The position numbers were made by a program, and so were the translations under genes. From assembly GCF_003086295.3 (NCBI RefSeq), contig NC_092042.1:38177419-38241418 (forward strand): 64,000 nt of DNA, written 5' to 3'. Positions within the stretch are counted from its first letter, which is position 1, and every line of letters starts with the position of its first letter. The notes under the pieces are model-generated. The model did not search any database. It was not told where the DNA came from and saw only the letters and a program-made list of their open reading frames with translations. Below are positions 31,501 through 43,294 of this stretch, piece after piece. Origin of the DNA: Arachis hypogaea. Lineage: Eukaryota; Streptophyta; Magnoliopsida; Fabales; Fabaceae.

Positions 31501-33558
31501 AGGCTGAACATCTTTAAAGATGTCCTCTAGCTCTGATTCGAGACTCTCAGCCATATTGACCTCTCTTACCAGAGAGTCAATAATATCAACACTCATACAG
31601 TCATTTGGGGTGTCTGGATGTTGCATGGCTTTGACAACATTCAACTTGAACTCCTCCTCATTGACTCTCAAGGTTACTTCCCCTTTTTGGACATCAATGA
31701 GGGTTCGGCCAGTTGCTAGGAAAGGTCTTCCTAGAATGAGAGTTGCACTCTTGTGCTCCTCCATTTCCAGCACCACAAAGTCAGTAGGAAAGGCAAATGG
31801 CCCAACCTTGACAATCATGTCTTCAATCACGCCTGATGGGTATTTAATGGAGCCATCAGCAAGTTGAAGACATATCCTGGTTGGTTTGATTTCTTCAGTC
31901 AAACTAAGCTTTCTGAAAGTAGATGCAGGTATTAGGTTGATGCTTGCCCCAAGATCACATAAAGCTTGCTTGGTACAAGTACCCTCTAATGTGCATGGTA
32001 TCATAAAGCTCCCAGGATCTTTAAGCTTCTCAGGTAAGCTTTTCAGAATGACTGCACTGCATTCTTCAGTGAGGTAAACTTTTTCAGTTTCCCTCCAATC
32101 CTTCTTATGACTTAAGATTTCTTTCATGAACTTAGCATAAGAGGGTATTTGCTCAAGTGCTTCTGCAAACGGAATCTTTATTTCAAGAGTCCTGAGATAG
32201 TCTGCAAAGCGGGCAAATTGCTTATCCTGTTCCGCTTGGCGGAGTTTTTGAGGATAAGGCATTTTGGCTTTGTATTCCTCAACCTTAGTTGCTGCAGGTT
32301 TATTACCTACAGAAGTGGGTTGGGAAGCCTTTTTAGAAGGGTTGTCATCAGCATTTGTATGTGACTGATCCCCCACTGGCAATTGAATGCCAGGGGTGGA
32401 AGCTGGAGTGGCATTAGACGCCATCTCCCCATTTGTTACTGGCGTTTGAACGCCAGAACCATGTTCCCTTTGGGCGTTCAACGCCGGATTCATGCTTGTT
32501 TCTGGCGTTGAACACTAGAAATGAGCATGGTTTGGGCGTTCAGCGCCAGCTTTATTCCTCTCTGGGCTCTGACTGTCCTCAGAGGGATTTTGAGTAACCA
32601 ATTGTTCATTTCTTGGTTTCCTGCTGCTTTGAAGTGAGGTATTTAATGTTTTCCCACTTCTTAATTGAACTGCTTGGCATTCTTCTGCTATTTGTTTTGA
32701 CAGTTGCTTTTCTGTCTGCTTTATTTGCACTTCCATATTCCTGTTAGCCATTCTTGTTTCCTGTAATATTTCCTTGAATTCGGCTAGCTGCTGAGTTAGA
32801 AAGTCTAATTGCTGATTAAATTCATTAGCCTGATCCACCAAACTGAGTTCTGCAGTTACCGTTTTAGCTTCTTCTTTCATGGAAGATTCACTGCTTAGGT
32901 ACAGATGTTGATTTCTGGCAACTGTATCAATAAGCTCTTGAGCTTCTTCAATTGTTTTTCTCATATGTATAGATCCATCAACTGAGTGGTCTAGAGAAAT
33001 CTGAGCTTTTTCTGTAAGCCCATAGTAGAAGATGTCTAATTGCACCCACTCTGAAAACATTTCAGAGGGGCATTTTCTTAGCATCTCTCTGTATCTCTCC
33101 CAAGCATCATAAAGGGATTCATTATCTCCTTGTTTGAAGCCTTGGATGCTTAGCCTTAGCTGTGTCATCCGTTTTGGAGGGAAATAGTGATTCGGGAATT
33201 TTTCTGACAGCTGTTTCCATGTTTTTATGCTGTTCTTAGGCTGGTTATTTAACCACCTCTTAGCTTGATCTTTTACAGCAAATGGAAACAGTAATAATCT
33301 GTAGACATCCTGATCTACTTTCTTATCATGTACTGTATTAGCAATTTGTAGAAATTGTGCCAGAAACTCTGTAGGTTCTTCATGTGGAAGACCAGAATAC
33401 TAGCAGTTTTGCTGCACCATGATAATAAGCTGAGGATTCAGCTCAAAGCTACTAACTCCAATGGAGGGTATACAGATACTACTCCCATATGAAGCAGTAG
33501 TGGGGTTAGCATATGACCCCAGAGTCCTCTTGGACTGTTCATTCCTATTTGCTTCCAT
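28540..33558 (-). pseudogene. R4 gag-pol polyprotein, five nonsense codons
   Basis: Starts at ATG 33558 ([16 protein letters not shown]) and ends with TAA at 28542-28540. Order: gag (about 33450-32930), protease (CDLGASIN near 31950), RT (FMDDFSVFGDSF near 30690), RNase H ([10 protein letters not shown] near 30120), integrase HHCC ([19 protein letters not shown], 29620-29490), integrase core and C-terminal module ending [10 protein letters not shown]. Stops: TAG 33402-33400, TAG near 32517, TGA near 29910 (CGA in R7), TAG near 29283 (CAG in R7), and TAA in the integrase C-terminal part near 28890. The protein is dead as written, but LTR divergence is only about 1.2 %, so the source copy may already have been damaged. 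Confidence 0.92.
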
Positions 33559-34525
33559 GATGGAATACAAGAGATAATTTATATGTTGATTTTATTTATT
33601 TTATAAAAGTGGAATAAATAAAAACGAAATATATAAAAAGAATTTTAAAAATATTTTGTGAAAATTTTTCGAAAAATTTTGAAATTGAAATCTGAAATTT
33701 ATATAAAAAATTTCGAAAATGTAGTTTTAAAATTAGTTAGAAAAGATATTTTTTTTTGAATTTTATGATGAAAGAGAAAAACACACAAAAGGCACAAGAC
33801 TTAAAATTTTTAGATCTAATGCTCCTTATTTTCGAAAATTTTTGGAGGGAAAACACCAAGGAACACCAAACTTGAAAATTTTAAGATCAAGACACAAGAA
33901 AAACTCAAGAACACTTTGAAGATTCACAAGAACACCAAGAACAAAAGAAAGAACACCAAACTTAAAATTTTTAGAAAATCAAAATAAATTTTTGAAATTT
34001 ATGAAAAGATTAACAAGAAAACACCAAACTTAAAGTTTGGCACAAGATTAAATCAAAGAAAAATTATTTTTTGAAAAAGATTTCCAAAAGTATTGGTGCT
34101 CCCTTATCAAGAATATAAACCAATATTCTAGCCAAATGGGCAGAAAAGGTAACAATTGTTCTGAATGGGTATATTCCTTTTAGAAGACTAATGCTTTGGA
34201 TTAGTATAAGAAAAACAAGAAAAGACACAGAACAAGAAAAATTAAAGATCAATCAAGAAAAATACACAAGAACAACTTGAAGATCAATGAAGAACAAAGA
34301 ACACAAGTCAAAAATTTTAGAAAAAATTATAAAAGATGCAATAGACACCAAACTTAGAACAAGACACTAGACTCACGAAAAATTAACAATTAATTAAGAA
34401 AAATAATTTTTTTGAAAAGAAATTTTTGAAAAGAAATTATCCTATCAGAATTTAATGACTCTATAAAAATAAATTATTCCTGATCTAAGAAATAAAATAT
34501 GCCTTCAATTGTTCAAACTCAATAA
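33559..34525 (-). other. R4 5' leader
   Basis: AT-rich leader between the primer site and gag, rich in AACACCAAACTTAAA and TTTTCGAAAA words. No supported gene. Confidence 0.6.
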
Positions 34526-34543
34526 TCCCCGGCAACGGCGCCA
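34526..34543 (-). other. R4 primer-binding site, tRNA-Asp type
   Basis: Reverse complement TGGCGCCGTTGCCGGGGA, 6 nt from the LTR. Confidence 0.93.
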
Positions 34544-34549
34544 AAAACT

Positions 34550-36096
34550 TGGTGCACGAATTTGTAATTCGCACAACTAACCAGCAAGTGCACTGGGTCG
34601 TCCAAGTAATACCTTACGTGAGTAAGGGTCGATCCCACGGAGATTATTGGTTTGAAGCAATCAATGTTTATTTTATTAATCTTAGTCAGGAGGCCAATAA
34701 GGTTATTTGGATTTAATTTTAAGAAGTCAAAGTATTTAAAATTGTAAGAAAAATAAGAGAGAATCAAATCGTTACTTAGTGTGCAGTAATGAGAAATATG
34801 TCGGAGTCTTGGAGATGCTTTGTCCTTTGATTTTCTACTTTTCCTTGAAGTCCTCTTCCCACACGCATGGTTCCTTCCATGGCAAGCTCTATGTAGGGTG
34901 TCACCGTTGTCAATGGCTACTTCCCATCCTCTCAGTGAAAACGTTCCTATGCTCTGTCACAGCACGGCTAATCATCTGTCGGTTCTCAATCAGGTTGGAA
35001 TAGAATCCATTGATTCTTTTGCGTCTGTCACTAACGCCCAGCCTTCAGGAGTTTGAAGCTCGTCACGGTCATTCAATCCCAGAATCCTACTCGGAATACC
35101 ACAGACAAGGTTTAGACTTTCCGGATTCTCATGAATGCTGCTATCAATCCGGCTTATACCACGAAGATTCTGATTAAGGAATCTAAGAGATATTCATTCA
35201 ATCTGATGTAGAACGGAGGTGGTTGTCAGGCACACGTTCATGGATTGAGGAAGGTGATGAGTGTCACGGATCATCACCTCCTCCATAATTAAGCGCGAAT
35301 GAACATCTTAGATAAGAACAAGCGTGTTTGAATGGAAGACAAAGGAATTGTATTAAATCATCGAGACGCTGCAGAGCTCCTCACCCCCAACAATGGAGTT
35401 TAGAGACTCATGCCGTCAAAAAGTATGTAATTCAGATCTGAAAATGTCATGAGGTACAAGATAAGTCTCTAAAAGTTGTTTAAATAGTAAACTAGTAACC
35501 TAGGTTTACAGAAAATGAGTAAACTAAGATAACTGGTGCAGAAATCCACTTCTGGGGCCCACTTGGTGTGTGCTGGGGCTGGGACTAGAGCTATCCACGA
35601 GTTGAGGCCTTTCTTGGAGTTGAACTCCAAGTTATAACGTGTTTTGGGCGTTAACCTCCGGATTATGACGTTTTTCTGGCGTTTAACTCCAGACAGCAGC
35701 ATGTACTTGGCGTTCAACGCCAAGTTACGTCGTCTTTCTTCGTGCAAAATATGGACTATTATATATTGCTGGAAAGCCCTGGATGTCTACTTTCCAACGC
35801 CGTTGAGAGCGCGCCAATTGGACTCCTGTAGCTCCAGAAAATCCATTTCGAGTGCAGAGAGGTCAGGATCCAACAGCATCAGCAGTCCTTTTTCAGCCTA
35901 ACTCAGATTTTTGCTCAGCTCCCTCAATTTCAGCCAGAAAATACCTGAAATCACAGAAAAACACACAAACTCATAGTAAAGTCCAGAAATATAATTTTTG
36001 CCTAGAAACTAATATTATTCTACTAAAAACTAATTAAAACATGCTAAAATCTACATGAAATTACCCCCAAAAAGCGTATAAAATATTCGCTCATCA
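34550..36096 (-). repeat. R4 5' LTR
   Basis: Same length as the 12560-14106 copy. U5 hairpins are at 34612-34627 (CCTTAC/GTAAGG, loop TCAC) and 34581-34596 (CCAG/CTGG). GTAGT (36097-36101) follows. Confidence 0.95.
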
Positions 36097-38220
36097 GTAG
36101 TCCCCATTCAATTGAAGGACTAATTCTCCTCTGTTAACATCTATCACAGCTCCTGCTGTGGCTAAGAAAAGTCTTCCAAGGTTGATGCATTCATCCTCCT
36201 CTTTCCTAGTGTCTAAGATTATGAAATCAGCAGGGATGTAAAGGCCTTCAACCTTTACCAACATGTCCTCTACCAATCCATAAGCTTGTCTTACTGACTT
36301 GTCTGCCAATTGTAATGAGAATATGGCAGGTTGTACCTCAATGATCCCCAGCTTCTCCATTACAGAGAGTGGCATAAGATTTATACCTGACCCTAGGTTA
36401 CACAGAGCTTTTTCAAAGGTCATGGTGCCTATGGTGCAGGGTATTACGAGTTTGCCAGGATCTTGTCTCTTTTGAGGTAAAGTTTGCTGAACCCTTGTAT
36501 CTAGTTCACTAATGAGCAAGGGAGGTTCACCTTCCCAAGTCTCATTACCAAAAAACTTGGCATTCAGCTTCATGATGGCTCCTAGATATTGAGCAACTTA
36601 CTCTCCAGTTACATCTTCATCCTCTTCAGAGGAAGAATAGTCTTCAGAGCTCATGAATGGCAGAAGGAGGTTTAGTGGAATCTCTATGGTCTCTATATGA
36701 GCCCCAGATTCCTTTGGGTCCTCAATAGGGAACTCCTTCTTGCTTGAGAGACGTCCCATGAGGTCTTCCTCATTGGGATTCACGTCCTCTCCTTCCTCTC
36801 TAGGTTCGGCCATGTTGATTATATCAATGGCCTTGCACTCTCTTTTTGGATTCTCTTCAGTATTGCTTGGGAGAGTACTAGGAGGAGTTTCGGTGACTTT
36901 CTTATTCAGCTGGCCCACTTGTGCCTCCAAATTTCTGATGGAGGACCTTGTTTCACTCATGAAACTTAAAGTGGCCTTGGACAGATCAGAGACTATATTT
37001 GCTAAGTTAGAGGTATTTTGCTCAGAATTCTCTGTCTGTTGCTGAGAAGATGATGGAAAAGGCTTGCTATTACTGAGCCTATTTCTTCCACCATAATTAA
37101 AGCCTTGTTGAGGCTTTTGTTGATCCTTCCATGAGAAATTTGGATGATTTCTCCATGATGAATTATAGGTATTTCCATAAGGTTCACCCATGTAATTTAC
37201 CTCTGCCATTGCAGGGTTCTCAGGATCATAAGCTTCTTCTTCAGAAGATGCCTCTTTAGTACTGTTGGATGCATTTTGCCATCCATTCAGACTTTAGGAA
37301 ATCATGTTGACTTACTGAGTCAACATTTTATTCTGAGCCAATATGGCATTTAGAGCATCAATTTCAAGAACTCCCTTCCTCTGAGGCATCCCATTATTCA
37401 CGGAATTCCTCTCAGAAGTATACATGAATTGATTATTTACAACCATGTCAATAAGTTCTTGAGCTTCTGCAGGCATTTTCTTTAGGTGAATGGATCCACC
37501 TGCAGAGTGGTCCAGTGACATCTTAGAGAACTCAGACAGACCATAATAGAATATATCTATCATGGTCCATTCTGAAAATATGTCAGAAGGACACTTTTTG
37601 GTCATCTGCTTGTATCTTTCCCAAGCTTCATAGAGGGATTCACCATCTTTTTTCTTGAAGGTCTGAACATCCACTCTAAGCTTGCTCAGCTTTCGAAGAG
37701 GAAAGAACTTAACCAAGAAGGCCGTGACCAGCTTATCCCAAGAGTCCAGGCTATCTTTAGGTTGTGAGTCCAACCATGTTCTAGCTCTGTCTCTTACAGC
37801 AAAAGGGAAAAGCATGAGCCTGTAGACTTCAGGATCTACTCCATTAGTCTTAACAGTCTCACAGATCTGTAAGAATTTAGTTAAAAATTGGTAGGGGTCT
37901 TCTGATAGAAGTCCACGAAACTTACAGTTTTGTTGCATTAGAGCAACTAGTTGAGGTTTCAGCTCAAAATTGTTTGCTCCAATGGTAGGAATTTAGATGC
38001 TTCTTCCATCAAACTTGGAAGTAGGTGTAGTATAATCACCAAGCATCCTCCTTGCATTATTGTTGTTGGGTTCAGCTGCCATATCCTTTTCTTGTTCGAG
38101 AATTTCAGTAAGGTTGTCTCTGGATTGTTGTAATTTAGCTTCTCTTAGTTTCCTCTTCAGAGTCCTTTCAGGTTCAGGATCAGCTTCAACAAGAATGCCT
38201 TTTTCCTTATTCCTGCTCAT
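36097..38220 (-). pseudogene. R3 gag-protease, interrupted by R4 and by four stop codons
   Basis: One frame runs from ATG 38220 (MSRNKEKGILVEADPEPE) to 36097, where R4 is inserted, and resumes at 12559 on the far side (the GTAGT duplication keeps the frame). The gag core ([37 protein letters not shown]) lies about 37900-37430, and the YNSSWRNHPNFSW motif at about 37165. Protease is at 36573-36097 with LGRLFLAT, but the active-site triplet region reads CNLGSGIN, so the catalytic Asp is Asn. Stops occur at 37993-37995, at two sites near 37290-37320 and at 36598-36600. All four are TAA and fit a CAA origin. After 12559 the frame stays open through the SKFGVG repeats and the post-gag hairpin; no RT follows. 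Confidence 0.85.
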
Positions 38221-39955
38221 ATGAGAATGAAGAGAACAGAAGAAGAAGAGGAATCCTCTATGTCACAGTATAGAGATTCCTTTATGTTAGTAGAAGAAGA
38301 AAGGGAATAAGAATGAAGAAGAATGAATAATCCAAATATAAGGGTGAGGATAGGGGCAGTGATTTGAGATGAAGAGAAGTGTTAGTAAATGAATAAATAA
38401 ATAGAATAAGATGAGAGGCAGAAGTTTTCGAAAATTAAGATAAGAAATGAAATTAAAATTAAAATTTAAAACAATTAATTAATTAAAAAGAATTTTTGAA
38501 AAAGAGGGAGGTATTTTCGAAAATTGGAGAGAGAAAAGTTGTTAGGTGGTTTTGAAAAAGATAAGAAATAAACAAAAAGTCAAATAGTTAGTTGAAAAAG
38601 ATTTGAAAGTGAATTTGTGAAGAGATAAGAAGATAAGAAGTTAGAAAAGATATTTTAAAATCAAATTTTTGAAAAAGATAAAATTTCGAAAAAGATATGA
38701 TAAAAAGATATAATTAAAAGGTTTTAATTTTTAAAATTAAAATTGATTACTTGACTAACAAGAAACGACAAGATATGATTCTAGAATTTAAAGGTTGAAC
38801 CTTTCTTAACAAGAAAGTAACAAACTTCAAATTTTTGAACCAATCACATTACTTGTTAGTTAAGTTTCGAAAATTTTGAGATAAAATTAAGAAAAATATT
38901 TTGAAAATAATTTTTGAAATTTTCGAAAATCATAAAAGAAAAATGAAAAAGATTTGATTTTTGAAAAAGTTTTGAAAAAGATAAGATTTTTTAAAATTGA
39001 AATTTTGACTTGACTAACAAGAAACAACTTATTTTTAAAAATTTTTGACTAAGTCAACCCAAAATTTCGAAATTTATGAGAAAAATAAGGAAAATATATT
39101 TTTTTGATTTTTGAACTATGTGAGAGAAAAACACAAAATTGACTCACAACATGAAAATTATGAATCAAAACACATGATGCATGCAAGAACACTATGAATG
39201 TCAAGATGAACACCAAGAACACTTTGAAGATCATGATGAACATCAAGAACATGATTTTGAAAAATTTTTGATGCAAAGAAAACATGCAAGACACCAAACT
39301 TAGAAATCTTTAATGTTTAGACACTATGAATGCAAAAATGCACATGAAAAATATCATACAACACAAAACAAGAAAATTTAAAGATCAAACAAGAAGACTT
39401 ACCAAGAACAACTTGAAGATCATGAAGAAGACTATGAATGGATGAATTTTCGAAAAATGCATAATTTTTTTAGAAAAATGCAATTGACACTAAACTTAAA
39501 AATTGACTCAAGACTCAAACAAGAAACACAAAATATTTTTGGATTTTATGATTTTATAATCTTTTTGTATTTTATTTTATATTTTTCGAAAAACATATAG
39601 GAAAATGAAAATAAGAAATTCAAAATTTTTAAGAAGAATTCAAGGAATCTTTCAATGTTGGACATGGCTTAATAGCCAGCCAGCTTTAGGATATAAATCA
39701 GTCATACAACAGCTGATATTTCAATTAACTTGCCTCTATGCTGATGATTGGAAGCCTCAATCCAAAAGAATTTGGATATGGCTTTACAGCCAGCCAGGCT
39801 TCAACATGCTTCATGAAACACTAGAATTCATTCTTAAAAATTTAGAATAATTTTTGAAAATAGATGAGAAATATTTTTTTTTGAAAAGAAAAGAAAAAGA
39901 AAATTACCTAATCTGAGCAACAAGATGAACCGTCAGTTTGTCCAAACTCGAAAAA
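38221..39955 (-). other. R3 5' leader
   Basis: Purine/AT-rich leader between the primer site and gag, with many AAAAGATA and TTTTCGAAAA runs and no supported gene. Several AACACCAAACTT words recur. Two related segments, ATGGCTTAATAGCCAGCCAG near 39664 and ATGGCTTTACAGCCAGCCAG near 39777, form a short direct repeat about 113 bp apart. Confidence 0.6.
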
Positions 39956-39973
39956 TCCCCGGCAACGGCACCA
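39956..39973 (-). other. R3 primer-binding site, tRNA-Asp type, one mismatch
   Basis: Reverse complement TGGTGCCGTTGCCGGGGA, differing from the TGGCGCC form of the other elements at one base (C to T). It is 6 nt from the LTR. Confidence 0.88.
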
Positions 39974-39979
39974 AAAACT

Positions 39980-41654
39980 TGGTGCACGAAATTGTGATCT
40001 CTAATAATGGCATTCAACTTGGTATGCGCATTTACTAACTTAGCACTTTCTTCACAACTTCGCACAACTAACCAGCAAGTGCACTGGGTCGTCCAAGTAA
40101 TAAACCTTACGTGAGTAAGGGTCGATCCCACGGAGATTGTTGGTATAAAGCAAGCTATGGTCATCTTGAAATTCTCAGTTAGGCGAATAATATATGGTTA
40201 TGGAGTTTTCGAATAATAATAATAAGTAAACAAAAAATAATGATAGAAATACTTATGTAAATCATTGGTAGAAATTTCAGATAGGCGTATGAAGATGCTG
40301 TGCTCCTTTTGAATCTCTGCTTTCCTACTGCCTTCATCCAATCCTTCTTACTCCTTTCCATGGCAAGCTGTGTGTAGGGCATCACTGTTGTCAATGGGTA
40401 CATCCCATCCTCTCAGTGAAAATGGTCCAAATGCTCTGTCACAGCACGGCTAATCATCTGTCGGTTCTCGATCATGTCGGAATAGAATCTCTTGATTCTT
40501 TTGCATTTGTCATCATGCCCAACAATCGCGAGTTTGAAGCTCGTCACAGTCATTCAATCCCAAAATCCTACTCGGAATACCACAGAAAAGGTTTAGACTT
40601 TCTGGATTCTCATGAATGCTGCCATTAATTCTAGCTTATACCACGAAGATTCTGATTAAGAAATCTAAGAGATATGCGTTCGGTTTGAGGTAGAACGGAA
40701 GTGGTTGTCAGTCACACATTTATAGGTGAGAATGATGATGAGTGTCACAGATAATCACATTCATCATGGTGAAGTGCAACGAATATCTTAGAACATGAAT
40801 AAACTAAATTGAATGGAAAATAGTAGTAGTTGCATTAAAACTTGAGGTACAGCAGAGCTCCACACCGTTAATCTATGGTGTGTAGAAACTCCACCGTTGA
40901 AAATACATAAGTGATAGTGGTCCAGGCATGGCCGAATGGCCAGCCCCCAAAATGTGATCAATAGTCTCCTAAGATGAATAATGGAATAAAACTGAGACCA
41001 AAGATGTAACGTGGTCAAAAGACACTGAATACAATAGTAAAATGTTGTATTTATACTAGACTAGCTACTAGGGTTTACAGAAGTAAGTAATTGACGCATA
41101 AATCCACTTCTGGGGCCCACTTGGTGTGTGCTTGGGCTGAGCTTGAGCTTTACACATGCAGAGGCTTCTTTTTGGAGTTGAACGCCAAGTTGTAACGTGT
41201 TTTTGGCGTTCAACTCTGGTTCGTGACGTGTTTTTGGCGTTTGACTCAAGAATGCAGCATGGAACTGGCGTTGAGCGCCAGTTTACATCGTCTAATCACA
41301 AATAAAGTATGAACTATTATATATTGCTGGAAAGCTCTGGATGTCTACTTTCCAACACCGTTGAGAGAGCGCCATTTGGATTTCTGTAGCTCCAGAAAAT
41401 CCATTTCGAGTGCAGAGAGGTCAGAATCCAACAGCATGAGTAGTCCTTTGTCAGCCTCCTTATCAGAGTTTTGCTTAGGTCCCTCAATTTCAGCCAGAAA
41501 TTACCTGAAATCATAGAAAAACACAAACTCATAGTAAAGTCTAGAAATGTGAATTTAGCATAAAAACTAATGAAAACATCCCTAAAAATAGCTAGATTAT
41601 ACTAAAAACTATCTAAAAACAATGCCAAAAAGCGTATAAACTATCCGCTCATCA
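39980..41654 (-). repeat. R3 5' LTR (1675 bp)
   Basis: Ends TGGTGCACG...GCTCATCA. TATA-like TATAAATAC is on the minus strand at 41055-41047, with palindromes at about 41180-41285 upstream of it in element sense. U5 hairpins are at 40105-40120 and 40072-40087. Followed by CACAA (41655-41659). Confidence 0.93.
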
Positions 41655-42281
41655 CACAAGCACATGGTTAGGGACAGCTTGAATTAGCCGCTTTGGCCAA
41701 GATTTTATTTCTTTGGGCCCTTTTATCCACTAATACTCAAAGCCTTGGATCCCTTTTACCCCTGCCTTTTAGTTTAAAGGGCTATTGGCTTTTTTAACTT
41801 GCTTTTTCTTTTTCTTTTTCTTTATTTATTTATTTATTTTTTATTTTTTTCGCCACTTTTTATTTTTCACTGCTTTTTCTTGCTTCAAGAATCAGTTTTA
41901 TGATTATTCAGATTATCAATAACATTTCTCTTTGTTCAGCATTCTTTCAAGAGCCAACAATTTTAACATTCATAAACTTCACTATAAAAAATATGCACTG
42001 TTCAAGCATTCATTCAGAAAACAAAAAGTATTGCCACAACATCAAAATAATTAAACTAATTTCAAGATAGAATTCAAAATTCATGCACTTCTTATTCTTT
42101 TGCAAATAGAAATATTTTTCATTAAGAAAGGTGAAGGATTCATGGGACATCCATAGCTTCAAGGCATAGACAGTAGACACTAATGATCATGTAATAAAGA
42201 CACAAACATAGATAAAACATAAAGCACAAGAATCAAAAAACAGAAAAATAAATAACAAGGAAATTAAAGAACGGGTCCACC
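41655..42281 (-). other. R2 3' non-coding region, right piece
   Basis: Begins with CACAA (41655-41659) and continues the segment broken at 8322. AT-rich with T tracts (41800-41870). Ends at the ORF2 C-terminus. No gene seen. Confidence 0.65.
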
Positions 42282-43294
42282 TTAGTGATGGCGGCTAGTT
42301 CTTCCTCTTGAAGATCCTATGGAGTGCTTTAGCTCCTCAATATCTCTTCCTTGCCTTTGTTGCTCCTCCCTCATGGCTCTTTGGTCCTCTCTAATTTCAT
42401 GGAGGATAAGTGCTCTTGGTGCTCCATCCTTAGTTGCTCCATGTTGGAACTCAAATCTCCTAAAGAGGTGTTGAGTTACTCCCAATAGTTGTGTGGAGGA
42501 AAATACATCCCTTGAGGCATCTCAGGGATTTCTTGATGAGGGACTTCCTCATGCTCTTGTTGAAGTCCATGAGTGGGCTCTCTTGTTTGCTCCATCGTCT
42601 TTTTAGTGATGGGCTTATCCTCTTCAATGAGGATATCTTCCTCTATGACAATTCCAGCTAAATTGCATAGGTGACAGATGAGATGAGGAAAGGCTAACCT
42701 TGCTAAAGTGGAGGGCTTGTCAGCCACCTTGTATAGTTCTAGAGGTATGATCTTATGAACTTCCACTTCATCTCCAATCATGATGCTATGGATCATGATA
42801 GCCTGATCCACAGTTACTTCGGATCGGTTGCTAGTAGGAATGATAGAGCGTTGGATGAACTCTAACCATCCTTTAGCCATGGGTTTGAGGTCAAGCCTTC
42901 TCAGTTGAACCGGCTTGCCTTTGGAGTCTCTCTTTCATTGGGCTCCTTCTACACAGATGTCCATGAGGACTTGGTCCAACCTTTGACTAAAGTTGACCCT
43001 TCTTGTGAAAGGATGAAGATCTCCTTACATCGTTGGCAAGTTGAATGCAAATCTCACATTTTCTGGACTGAAATCTAAGTATTTTCCCTGAACTATTGTG
43101 AGCCAATTCTTTGGGTTCGGGTTCATACTTTGATCATGGTTCTTAGTGATCTATTCATTAGCATAGAACTCTTGAACCATTAAGTTTCTGACTTGTTGAA
43201 TGGGATTGGTGAGAGCTTTCCAACCTCTTCTCTGAATCTCTTGTCAGATCTCTAGATATTCACTCTTTTTGAGCTTGAAGGAGACCTCGGGGAT
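42282..43294 (-). pseudogene. R2 ORF2 remnant, cut by R6 and frameshifted
   Basis: The C-terminal two thirds of a plant transposon protein-type gene. Recognisable: GWLEFIQRSIIPTSNRSEV (near 42870), IMIHSIMIGDEVEVHKII, IPEMPQGMYFPPHNYWE, and the coiled-coil end REEQQRQGRDIEELK. A TAA follows NYWE at 42476-42478 (CAA in R3), a frameshift follows, and the part 42881-43294 has further breaks. R6 is inserted at 43294/43295. The remaining N-terminus must lie right of 64000. Confidence 0.8.

Larger units (their letters stand above)
12560..36096 (-). mobile_element. R4: Athila-like LTR retrotransposon, split by R5
   Basis: LTRs 12560-14106 and 34550-36096, both 1547 bp, differ at about 18 sites (1.2 %). 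The target duplication GTAGT is at 12555-12559 and 36097-36101. Internal parts in element order: primer site, leader, broken gag-pol, post-pol hairpin, palindrome array, TATA box, hairpin module, intact ORF2, 3' non-coding region. R5 is inserted in the last of these. Confidence 0.95.
8323..41654 (-). mobile_element. R3: non-autonomous gag-protease LTR retrotransposon, split by R4
   Basis: LTRs 8323-9999 and 39980-41654 are flanked by the 5-bp duplication CACAA (8318-8322 and 41655-41659). Internal sequence is 10000-12559 plus 36097-39979. It encodes gag and protease but no RT, RNase H or integrase, then a shrunken ORF2. The gag is closest by eye to that of R5 (shared VKTNGV and NHPNFSW-type motifs), whereas the LTRs belong with R2, R4, R6 and R7. 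LTR divergence is about 4-5 % by sampling. Confidence 0.9.

Noticed and set aside
30185..32364. Plus-strand frames opposite R4 gag-pol, and similar ones opposite R6 and R7
   Set aside because: They are antisense shadows of conserved RT, RNase H and protease codons.
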